This document shows positions 1 through 4,884 of a stretch of DNA of 5,155 nt, one piece after another. Below the pieces are notes generated by a model, which made no database searches, was not told the origin of the DNA, and saw nothing but the letters and a program-made list of their open reading frames with translations. The stretch is from positions 1 through 5,155 of the forward strand of contig CAJPSJ010000143.1 in NCBI GenBank assembly GCA_905373295.1, read 5' to 3'. This DNA comes from an uncultured Campylobacter sp. (GTDB taxonomy: Bacteria; Campylobacterota; Campylobacteria; Campylobacterales; Campylobacteraceae). The position numbers and the translations under genes were made by a program. Position 1 is the first letter of the stretch. Each line of letters opens with the position of its first letter.

Positions 1-1408
1 CTACTATGATAGCTGCATTTACCGCGAGCTTATGCGATAAAAACGCGACTTTTAGCGTCGTTATCGCCACCACCGCACCAAATACGGCTTTGGTAAGCCC
101 GGGAAATTTAGCTGTAAATTCCGAGACGACGTAAGACACCTTTCTGATCACATTTAACGCGCTATTTATTACCGGTAAGAATACGCTTCCGATATTTATG
201 GCTATTTCGTTGAATGCACTTTTCATAAGCTGGATATTGTTCGCGGTCGTCGCACTCCTTGCTTCGAATTCTCTTTGCATCGAACCCGCTTTAGCTTTAT
301 CACCGCTTAAAGCCATAGCTTTATCGAAGTTTTCGATAGCTCCGGTCACAAGAGATATGTCATCACCGAAATTTTTACCGAATATCGCCGTTAAAATACC
401 CGTTTTTTGCGCTTTTGGAATTTTTGAAAGAGTGTGTAAAAATTGCGTCAGAGCCTTTTGCGGATCTTTAAGGATCGCTCTTTTTAAGTCTTTGCCGTCG
501 ATGCCGATCTGTTTAAACGCTTCCGATACTTCTTTGCTTGCATTATCGGCATTGTTTAGCACAGTCAGCATTGAGTTTATCGCGGTGCTGGCTACTTCAG
601 GAGCTTTACCGAGTGCGATAAACGAGCTTGCAAGTCCAGCTGTAGCGTCGGCGCTAAGACCGAAGTCTTTAGCATTACCCGCTATCCTGCCTAGAGCATT
701 TACGATATCGCCTGCGGTAGCGGCGGAGTTATTAGAGATATGATTTATCGTATCGCCCAAGGCCCCTACTTGTTTTACGTCCATACCGAAAATATTCATA
801 AGCGTAGCCATATTATCACCCGCTTCTTTTGCGCTCATATCAAAAGCTACACCCATTTTTGCGGCGGTAGAGGTAAAATCGAGCAAATTTTCTTTAGCGA
901 TGCCAAGCTGTCCGCCCGAAGCCGTGATTTGAGCCAATTCGTTGACGCTTAACGGGATCGTTCGGCTCATTTTCATAAGGTCGTTAGAGAAATTTTTTAC
1001 ATCGTTTTCGCCTCCAAAATCCACTACCTTTTTGACGTCCGCCATCGAGCTTTCAAAATCGATCGCCGCACTTATCGGTTTTGATAGAACTAGAGCCGAG
1101 CCAAGAGCCGCTATGATATCGGTTTTAAGGCCTTCTATATTTTTGCGGGCGTTAGCGATATCTAAATTTAGTTTCGTAGTAGTCGCTTTTTTGATATCCG
1201 CGGCTAGCTTTGCGACTTGCTCTCTGGCACCGATGTTAAGGGGGTTTACCTTTAACTCTTTTAGCCCGTTTTTATACGCTTCGATAGGTGCTTTTATGGC
1301 TCTACCAAGTTGTGTACTTAAATCGTTTGACTGTTTATTGATGGCTTTCATCGCCTTGTCAAAGTCGCTTAAATCCATCCCGAAGGTCAGAGTCGCATTC
1401 TTTGCCAT
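1..1408 (-). CDS. Phage tail tape measure protein (N-terminal 469 residues; 3' end outside window)
   Basis: The tape measure protein sets tail length: it lies inside the growing tail tube and is bound by the assembly chaperones encoded just upstream. The reading frame is open from the ATG at 1408 to the left edge, with no stop. The start is supported by AAGGAG eight bases upstream (1417-1422). After a helical, lysine-rich N-terminus (about residues 15-100) comes a region typical of the TP901/PhageMin_Tail core (about 110-330). It contains FESSMADVKKV, the block VNELAQITASGGQLGI, then AAKMGVAFDMSAKEAGDNMATLMN and an alanine/glycine-rich stretch with NALGRIAGNAKDFGLSADATA. From about residue 438 the chain becomes hydrophobic, as tape measures often do in the middle. 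The family is clear from these motifs. Total length and C-terminal domains cannot be seen. It follows the chaperone genes, as in P2 and Mu, but is separated from them by the plus-strand gene at 1512-1739. Confidence 0.93.
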   Translation of the reverse strand, partial: MAKNATLTFGMDLSDFDKAMKAINKQSNDLSTQLGRAIKAPIEAYKNGLKELKVNPLNIGAREQVAKLAADIKKATTTKLNLDIANARKNIEGLKTDIIAALGSALVLSKPISAAIDFESSMADVKKVVDFGGENDVKNFSNDLMKMSRTIPLSVNELAQITASGGQLGIAKENLLDFTSTAAKMGVAFDMSAKEAGDNMATLMNIFGMDVKQVGALGDTINHISNNSAATAGDIVNALGRIAGNAKDFGLSADATAGLASSFIALGKAPEVASTAINSMLTVLNNADNASKEVSEAFKQIGIDGKDLKRAILKDPQKALTQFLHTLSKIPKAQKTGILTAIFGKNFGDDISLVTGAIENFDKAMALSGDKAKAGSMQREFEARSATTANNIQLMKSAFNEIAINIGSVFLPVINSALNVIRKVSYVVSEFTAKFPGLTKAVFGAVVAITTLKVAFLSHKLAVNAAIIV

Positions 1409-1475
1409 CCGCTTTGCTCCTTAAAAACTTTTCAAATAGTATCGAAACGCCGATTGGAATTTATACAAGTGAATA

Positions 1476-1484
1476 TGATATAAT
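1476..1484 (+). promoter_or_regulatory. Extended -10 (sigma-70) promoter of the 1512-1739 gene
   Basis: The nine bases read TGATATAAT, an exact match to the extended -10 form TGnTATAAT. Epsilonproteobacterial vegetative promoters rely on this element and usually lack a conserved -35. The only -35-like bases are TTGGAA at 1454-1459, with a rather long 19-base spacer. A start site near 1491 would give a leader of about 20 bases, followed by AAAAAGGA (1498-1505) and the ATG at 1512. It faces against the surrounding late operon. Confidence 0.7.
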
Positions 1485-1511
1485 CGCCCCATAAATCAAA
1501 AAGGATCCGTT

Positions 1512-1739
1512 ATGAGTAGAAGTTTAGCTTTTTTCTTAGCAGGCGCTTTAGGAGTGGTTTTTTGCGGTGCGAGCCTTTTTATGTTAAGCGTCCTTGCATA
1601 CTATCTTTTACCAGTTTTTGCGATAGCTTTTATAGCGGGCTGCATATTTACGATAAGAAATGTTAAAAAGCAAAGAGACGAAAGAAAAAGACAGAAAAGC
1701 TATATAGACGCCTTGCGATACGATAAGATACAAATTTAA
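1512..1739 (+). CDS. Small two-helix membrane protein, candidate moron gene
   Basis: This 75-residue protein is not one I recognise. The ATG at 1512 is preceded by AAAAAGGA with a six-base spacer and, further up, by a perfect extended -10 element. Residues 4-47 are almost wholly hydrophobic and fit two membrane helices (about 5-25 and 27-47) with a very short turn. The rest is a basic tail (NVKKQRDERKRQK) that should lie in the cytoplasm by the positive-inside rule. Five of its six arginine codons are AGA. It is the only plus-strand gene here and interrupts the tail operon between chaperone and tape measure. An own promoter, opposite strand and terminal hairpin are what is seen in morons, which can act in the lysogen, for example in superinfection exclusion or host envelope modification. 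That role is inference. A late tail or lysis function is less likely given its orientation. The coding call itself is well supported. Confidence 0.78.
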   Translation: MSRSLAFFLAGALGVVFCGASLFMLSVLAYYLLPVFAIAFIAGCIFTIRNVKKQRDERKRQKSYIDALRYDKIQI

Positions 1740-1758
1740 GGTGCGATATCACACCTTA
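1737..1758. terminator. Hairpin between convergent gene ends, possible weak terminator
   Basis: TAAGGTG (1737-1743) and CACCTTA (1752-1758) are perfect inverted repeats of 7 bp around an 8-base loop. The left arm starts with the stop codon of the plus-strand gene, and the loop and right arm contain the stop codon of the minus-strand 39-codon gene (1749-1751). On the plus strand it is followed by TTCAACTTT, only a poor U tract, and the minus-strand exit is no better. It could end the plus-strand transcript. Strong termination on the minus strand would cut off the tape measure gene, so a weak or one-sided role is more likely. Confidence 0.4.
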
Positions 1759-1868
1759 TTCAACTTTACCGCTATTTCGTAATACTCTACGAATTCGTTA
1801 AATTCCAAGCTTAAAATATCGCTTAATGTAAAATGCAGGGTATGCCCTATAAGAGCAAACCCCTCCAT
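1749..1868 (-). CDS. gpE'-like C-terminal frame of the tail assembly chaperone (39 codons)
   Basis: This short frame encodes 39 residues, MEGFALIGHTLHFTLSDI followed by an acidic and aromatic helix (LEFNEFVEYYEIAVKLNKV). Its ATG overlaps the stop codon of the upstream chaperone gene as TAATG, and it is in the -1 frame relative to that gene. The pattern of a hydrophobic stretch, a Ser-Leu-x-Glu-like turn and a final amphipathic helix resembles the P2 GpE/E' class, though similarity at this length is only suggestive. No convincing ribosome site lies ahead of the ATG, since the bases there are the A-rich slippery stretch. I therefore think it is mainly made as the C-terminal part of a frameshift product, not as a separate protein. 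Its position between chaperone and tape measure agrees with this. Confidence 0.72.
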   Translation of the reverse strand: MEGFALIGHTLHFTLSDILSLEFNEFVEYYEIAVKLNKV

Positions 1869-2131
1869 TAGTTTTTTATGTCGATACCCAAAAATGAGCT
1901 TATGTTTTTCGACAACTCGCTCCACTCTCCTATAGGAAGAGCGTTTAAAAACTCTTTATCCAGCTCACCGTCGCTCATCTCAATCAGTAGCATTTTGGCT
2001 TGTTCGATCTCGTCTTTGCTAGATTTTTGCACGTTTTGAAGTTGTGCTAGAGTAGGAGCGCGCAGCTCCACTTCTTGCCCGTCCGAAAAAGTAAAAGTTC
2101 TTTTTGGTAATTCGATCTTTTTTAGTGCCAT
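1749..2131 (-). CDS. Tail assembly chaperone, predicted -1 frameshift fusion (127 residues)
   Basis: If ribosomes slip back one base at A AAA AAC (1877-1871), the 87 residues of the upstream frame are followed by Leu (CTA, 1871-1869) and then the 39 residues starting at the ATG at 1868. The product is 127 residues, encoded as the complement of 1871-2131 joined to 1749-1871 with base 1871 read twice. Long-tailed phages commonly make a short and a frameshifted long chaperone (P2 E and E+E', lambda G and GT). The long form links tape measure and tube subunits during tail assembly. The slippery site, the reading frames and the gene order are seen directly. Actual frameshifting and its rate are inferred. 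Confidence 0.75.
1868..2131 (-). CDS. Tail assembly chaperone, short form (gpE / Mu gp41-like)
   Basis: This gene encodes 87 residues and starts at the ATG at 2131, preceded by AAAGGAAA with a six-base spacer. The N-terminus (about 5-30) has the pattern of the phage tail assembly chaperone family that includes P2 E and Mu gp41. It starts with a basic stretch, then FTFSDGQEVELRAPTLAQL. Two helical, acidic segments follow (about 38-65 and 68-80), and the chain ends GIDIKN. Such proteins bind the tape measure protein before tube polymerisation and are not part of the mature tail. Position agrees: directly after sheath and tube and ahead of the tape measure gene. The last two codons, AAA AAC, form the slippery site for the fusion product. 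A second, weaker sequence of this kind (G AAA AAC) lies in frame at 1910-1904. Confidence 0.88.
   Translation of the reverse strand: MALKKIELPKRTFTFSDGQEVELRAPTLAQLQNVQKSSKDEIEQAKMLLIEMSDGELDKEFLNALPIGEWSELSKNISSFLGIDIKN
1871..1877 (-). promoter_or_regulatory. Programmed -1 ribosomal frameshift site (slippery heptamer A AAA AAC)
   Basis: Read on the minus strand, the zero-frame codons are ATA AAA AAC TAA, so the heptamer A AAA AAC matches X XXY YYZ in the correct phase. After slipping, the ribosome continues as CTA ATG GAG GGG into the 39-codon frame. The zero-frame stop comes directly after the heptamer, which may add a pause. The best downstream structure I see is a small AGGG-CATA-CCCT hairpin about 22 bases further on, weak and rather distant. 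A GGAGGGG run lies just after the ATG. Confidence 0.78.
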
Positions 2132-2159
2132 TTTAAATTTCCTTTCTTTACCTTACCCT

Positions 2160-2657
2160 TTAAGATATATTTTTTCGGATAGACTCGTATAGGTCTATAC
2201 CGTCTACAGCGTAAATTTTATTATCCACGTCATAGATCAAAACGGGCTTTTTGTCCACGTCGTATTTGCAAAAATAGCAATTCATTTCGATGCTTAAATT
2301 CGCCTCTTTATTCATCTCGAATTTGGGCGGCTCTAGGACTTTGATATTACCGCTAAAGGTAGCTACTACTTGAGTAGCTGCTCCTTCACCGTCGGTATGG
2401 TTGGCTTTAACGTATAGGGATTGCTTTATTTTCGTGTTTAGTAGTGCAAAATAAACAGCGCTTACATTATTTATCGTAAATTTAGCTGATAGGGGCTTGA
2501 GCGTAGGTAATACGATCTCGTATTTGCCGATCTCCGCGCTTGCCTCGATAGTCTCGTGTTCGAACTTTGGCGGCTCGAAATCCACTAACTCGCCCATAAG
2601 TCCGATACCTGCTATAAATAAATTCCCGCCCGTGATCGCTTGTGCTTTTAAAGACAT
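2160..2657 (-). CDS. Major tail tube protein (P2 FII-like)
   Basis: The 165-residue product forms the inner tube of the contractile tail, through which DNA passes and around which the sheath polymerises. Family features include an N-terminal hydrophobic and glycine-rich stretch (GGNLFIAGIGLMGELVDFEPP), the segment PKFEHETIEASAEIGKYE, and then LPTLKPLSAKFTINNVS. A beta-rich middle with ATFSGNIKVLEPPKFEMN follows, and the C-terminus (about 130-165) is polar. Length fits the P2 FII family (about 170). I place the start at the ATG at 2657, because AAGGAG (2664-2669) lies six bases before it. The TTG two codons upstream touches the ribosome site and is unlikely. It follows the sheath gene by about 20 bases, so the two are very probably co-transcribed and translated in large amounts. 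Confidence 0.92.
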   Translation of the reverse strand: MSLKAQAITGGNLFIAGIGLMGELVDFEPPKFEHETIEASAEIGKYEIVLPTLKPLSAKFTINNVSAVYFALLNTKIKQSLYVKANHTDGEGAATQVVATFSGNIKVLEPPKFEMNKEANLSIEMNCYFCKYDVDKKPVLIYDVDNKIYAVDGIDLYESIRKNIS

Positions 2658-2663
2658 TTTCAA

Positions 2664-2669
2664 CTCCTT
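2664..2669 (-). promoter_or_regulatory. Ribosome binding site that decides the tube protein start
   Basis: AAGGAG on the minus strand is followed by TTGAAA and then the ATG at 2657, a normal six-base spacing. The in-frame TTG at 2663 would have no spacer, so the ATG is the start. Confidence 0.75.
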
Positions 2670-2677
2670 TTAAATTT

Positions 2678-3787
2678 TTAAAGCTCTTCTATCAAAACTT
2701 GAGAATACTCGGTGACTCTGTAAATTCTATTCGTGATGTTCTTAAGAAGCGGCATTTCTTGAACTTTGTGTTTGATGTAGACTTTGCCCTCGCTTATCGT
2801 CTCATTACTGTTTAGCTCGGCTGGCACCGTCACTTCAAAGCCTACCGCAACGTTATTTGCGACCAAACGGCGATAAAACGCCTCGAGGCTATCGACTACG
2901 TTTTTTAGCACGTCGCGCATACGCTTATCGATCGCTCGTTTTTGAGCTTCGAATATCGTCTCGATCGCCGTATAAAAGATGACATAGGTATGAAGCGAGC
3001 TAAAATCCTCGTCTCGAGTCTCGCCGCCCCATGCCCTGATGCCGTCGTCTACGTAAGCGATCGTGATGCCTTCGCTTCTTAGTCGGTCGGCTTCGCAGTC
3101 CACGCCCTGGATAAACTCTACATTATCCACGATGCCGGTTATTCCTCCTATGACTCTATTTGAGAAAGTTTGCGAAAAGCCGTATTCGGTTTCTGCCATT
3201 ACTTTAGCATAAAGTGCGATCAAAAACATCGAAAGCGGACGCACGACTTTATCCGTCCTAGTTACTTTTTGATACGTTATGATCGCGGTTTTTGTTTGCA
3301 GCGTTTTTACGGCGAGTTTAGCACTCGTTTCATTAGTAGCGTCGATCTCGATCGCGTAAACTGCACGCAAATATTCGGCTACTTGCTTTAGCTTTTCATA
3401 AACGCCAGTATCGTTATACTCCGGCGCACATAAAAATTTCGGCTTCGCGGCTACTTCGTTCTCAGCTTTCTTAAGAGCGTCAATAGCTTTTAAGCAAGAG
3501 TTTAGATTTTCTTGTTTTTTAGCATCGCTGTCGGAATTAGCACTTGGTTTAAAGGCGCTTAGAACGACTTGCGTATGTATCCCGCATGCCTTTAAATCGT
3601 CTAGTGCATTTTTGATAGTGCCTTTTTGCACTTCTTTGAGCGCATCTTCAACGGTGCTAAAGATATGAAGTCCTGCTTCTATCTTATCATCATCACCTAC
3701 GATCGCGATCGGTCGTTTGTTATTGATCTCGTATGGATTCAGCGAGCCGTTATATAGCTCGACGTTTATCCCGTATTTACTTGGCAT
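2678..3787 (-). CDS. Tail sheath protein (P2 FI-like)
   Basis: The 369-residue protein forms the contractile sheath around the tail tube. The ATG at 3787 is preceded by AAAGGAG with a five-base spacer. The N-terminal third contains RPIAIVGDDD (25-34) and an alpha/beta domain with a variable lysine-rich insertion (about 80-115). The central part has the sheath-type ATNETSAKLAVKTLQTKTAIITYQKV stretch, broken here into motifs at about 150-175. The C-terminal polymerisation region is the most typical: GFSQTFSNRVIGGITGIVDN (203-222), LRSEGITIAYVDDGIRAWGG (236-255), then SSLHTYVIFYTAIETIFEAQ and a helix ending KRMRDVLKNVVDSLEAF. Length is a little below P2 FI (about 396). It is the first structural gene after the lysis cassette, 51 bases downstream of the DUF5675 gene, and is directly followed by its partner, the tube gene. 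Confidence 0.94.
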   Translation of the reverse strand: MPSKYGINVELYNGSLNPYEINNKRPIAIVGDDDKIEAGLHIFSTVEDALKEVQKGTIKNALDDLKACGIHTQVVLSAFKPSANSDSDAKKQENLNSCLKAIDALKKAENEVAAKPKFLCAPEYNDTGVYEKLKQVAEYLRAVYAIEIDATNETSAKLAVKTLQTKTAIITYQKVTRTDKVVRPLSMFLIALYAKVMAETEYGFSQTFSNRVIGGITGIVDNVEFIQGVDCEADRLRSEGITIAYVDDGIRAWGGETRDEDFSSLHTYVIFYTAIETIFEAQKRAIDKRMRDVLKNVVDSLEAFYRRLVANNVAVGFEVTVPAELNSNETISEGKVYIKHKVQEMPLLKNITNRIYRVTEYSQVLIEEL

Positions 3788-3838
3788 ATTTTCTCCTTTA
3801 AATTTGGTTTTTTATCGATATTTTAAAATTCTCATAGT

Positions 3839-4207
3839 TTAGATCTCAAGCAACCTAGCAAGCGTCTTAACAGAGTTGTAAACGCCCTTATCGTCGCTTC
3901 TATCACCCACCAAAATGCATCCTAGCGTGTCTTGCGGGAAATTGCCGTTATGGATTAAAATTTTTCGCGCCTTACTTACTTTATCGTTATAAAGTAGCGG
4001 CAAGCGGCGGTTAAACCTAGGACTTCTATAAAATTCGGCATCATACTCGCCTTGCGGGATCCTTTTATCTTGCCCCGAGGCTGTCGTATCCTCGCCCGCA
4101 GGCTCAAGGGTATAACATTCAAAAAGCCTCTTTCCCTCGTCCGTGATCGTTAGCTTCCCGATCGTGCCGTCGTGAATCTTTTTAAATCTATTTATCTTGA
4201 TTTTCAT
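3839..4207 (-). CDS. DUF5675 family protein, possible cell-wall enzyme of the lysis cassette
   Basis: This 122-residue protein fits the DUF5675 family of phage and accessory regions, whose function is not established. Conserved features include TIGKLTI (15-21), CYTLEP (31-36), RIPQGEYDAEFYRSPRF (49-65) and the signature ILIHNGNFPQDTLGCILVG (83-101). The last block has His86-x-Gly-Asn followed by Gly96-Cys97-Ile. This resembles the HG...S-x-GC[IV] catalytic motif of YkuD L,D-transpeptidases, which suggests, but does not show, a cysteine enzyme acting on peptidoglycan. No signal peptide is visible. It sits directly after the holin-like gene and overlaps it by 20 bases, where an endolysin would be expected, and no other endolysin is in the window. 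The start is the ATG at 4207, with GGAGG at 4216-4220. A TTG at 4222 overlaps that ribosome site and is rejected. Confidence 0.8.
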   Translation of the reverse strand: MKIKINRFKKIHDGTIGKLTITDEGKRLFECYTLEPAGEDTTASGQDKRIPQGEYDAEFYRSPRFNRRLPLLYNDKVSKARKILIHNGNFPQDTLGCILVGDRSDDKGVYNSVKTLARLLEI

Positions 4208-4544
4208 ATTCCGATCCTCCAAAATCCGTATCTTTTAAATTTTTAATCTTCTTTGCCAAGAAGCTGTTTATCTTCGCTCTGACCCAATCTGCGCCAAACC
4301 AAGCCACCGCTCCGCTTAGGGCTATGCAAGATTTAGGGCTACCGGGCATAAACTCGCTCAGCACCGCGTAACTCACAAACGCAAACAGCATCGATGAGCC
4401 CACCGCTACCAGCCACGATATGACCTTTTGCCCGCCCGATCCTCGCAGCTTCATATTGCCGCTTCCGATCCCCAGCATTGAGCCCAAAAAGCTTATGACC
4501 CCTACAAGTATGTAGTTCCACACTTCTTTATCTATCCCCCACAT
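4188..4544 (-). CDS. Holin-like phage membrane protein, three predicted helices
   Basis: The 118-residue protein starts at the ATG at 4544, behind AAGGAG with a seven-base spacer. It begins MWGIDKEVWNYILVGVISFLG, like the HP1-type phage holin family, and has three hydrophobic segments at about 11-27, 41-63 and 71-88. Between the first two lies a polar, basic loop (MKLRGSGGQK). The third contains ALSGAVAWFGADWV and is followed by a basic and then acidic tail (KINSFLAKKIKNLKD), probably cytoplasmic. Holins collect in the inner membrane and open it at a fixed time, which starts lysis. The call rests on topology, N-terminal pattern and location between the spanin-like genes and the DUF5675 gene, overlapping them by 17 and 20 bases. 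Another membrane role cannot be excluded. Confidence 0.75.
   Translation of the reverse strand: MWGIDKEVWNYILVGVISFLGSMLGIGSGNMKLRGSGGQKVISWLVAVGSSMLFAFVSYAVLSEFMPGSPKSCIALSGAVAWFGADWVRAKINSFLAKKIKNLKDTDFGGSEYENQDK
4216..4220 (-). promoter_or_regulatory. Ribosome binding site that decides the DUF5675 start
   Basis: GGAGG on the minus strand lies inside the end of the holin-like gene, eight bases before the ATG at 4207. The upstream TTG at 4222 overlaps this site and cannot be its start. Confidence 0.7.
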
Positions 4545-4884
4545 TCGCGCACTCCTTCAGGAGCGCTTCGCAGGTTTGATAGTATTTTGCCAGCTCGACC
4601 GCGCTTTGCATATTGCTTGAATCAAATTTAGGCTTTGTAGGGAGGTTTACTTTGCACTTTATCGGAATAAAAACGTCTTTATATTCCGTCCTTACCATCG
4701 GCGCAGGTTTCGCCGCACACCCGCTAAGAGAAACGCACAGCGCCAACCCTATCAGAAAAAGAATAAATCTGATGATATATTCTCGCTTGTGCTTAGCCAG
4801 CTCTTTTTGGTAGTTTTTGTCGAGCAAAAACGTCTTGCGCAGAGGCTTTGAATACTGCGGCATATATAACTGTCCTGTTTTCAT
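4528..4884 (-). CDS. Rz1-like lipoprotein, candidate outer-membrane spanin
   Basis: The 118-residue protein has a lipobox, LSGC, with Cys56 at the end of a hydrophobic stretch (about 37-55, IIRFILFLIGLALCVS). The mature part begins CAAKPAPMV, short and proline-containing as in o-spanins. It continues with TEYKDVFIPIKC (66-77) and NLPTKPKF, then a helical end with Cys105 and Cys112. The start at 4884 shares ATGA with the stop of the upstream gene and has GGGAG eight bases before it. Unusual is the long n-region: about 36 mostly charged or polar residues precede the signal core, and no better internal start is visible. In phage lysis an o-spanin pairs with an i-spanin to fuse or disrupt the outer membrane. 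Here the role is inferred from the lipobox, the coiled-coil neighbour and the adjacent holin-like gene. A non-lytic lipoprotein is the alternative. Confidence 0.68.
   Translation of the reverse strand: MKTGQLYMPQYSKPLRKTFLLDKNYQKELAKHKREYIIRFILFLIGLALCVSLSGCAAKPAPMVRTEYKDVFIPIKCKVNLPTKPKFDSSNMQSAVELAKYYQTCEALLKECANVGDR

Noticed and set aside
198..743. 181-codon plus-strand open frame opposite the tape measure gene
   Set aside because: It lies fully antisense to a frame with clear tape measure motifs, has no good ribosome site and reads as a low-complexity Ala/Leu/Ser shadow.
942..1424. 160-codon plus-strand open frame
   Set aside because: It is antisense to the N-terminus of the tape measure gene and its composition is that of a complementary-strand shadow.
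1460..1465. TATAAA on the minus strand, a possible promoter for the tape measure gene
   Set aside because: It lacks the TGn extension and any -35-like sequence at the right distance, and such A/T hexamers are frequent here. It would solve the hairpin read-through problem but is not supported enough to list.
3170..3391. 73-codon plus-strand open frame inside the sheath gene
   Set aside because: It is antisense to well-conserved sheath sequence and resembles no known protein.
3788..3838. AT-rich gap before the sheath gene, with a short ATTTTAAAAT palindrome
   Set aside because: It is only 51 bases and contains the sheath ribosome site. The palindrome is too short and A/T-only to call an operator, terminator or promoter.
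4339..4521. 60-codon minus-strand frame overlapping the holin-like gene
   Set aside because: It is an alternate frame of a gene with a good ribosome site and three membrane helices, and it has no hydrophobic pattern of its own that would suggest a nested antiholin.
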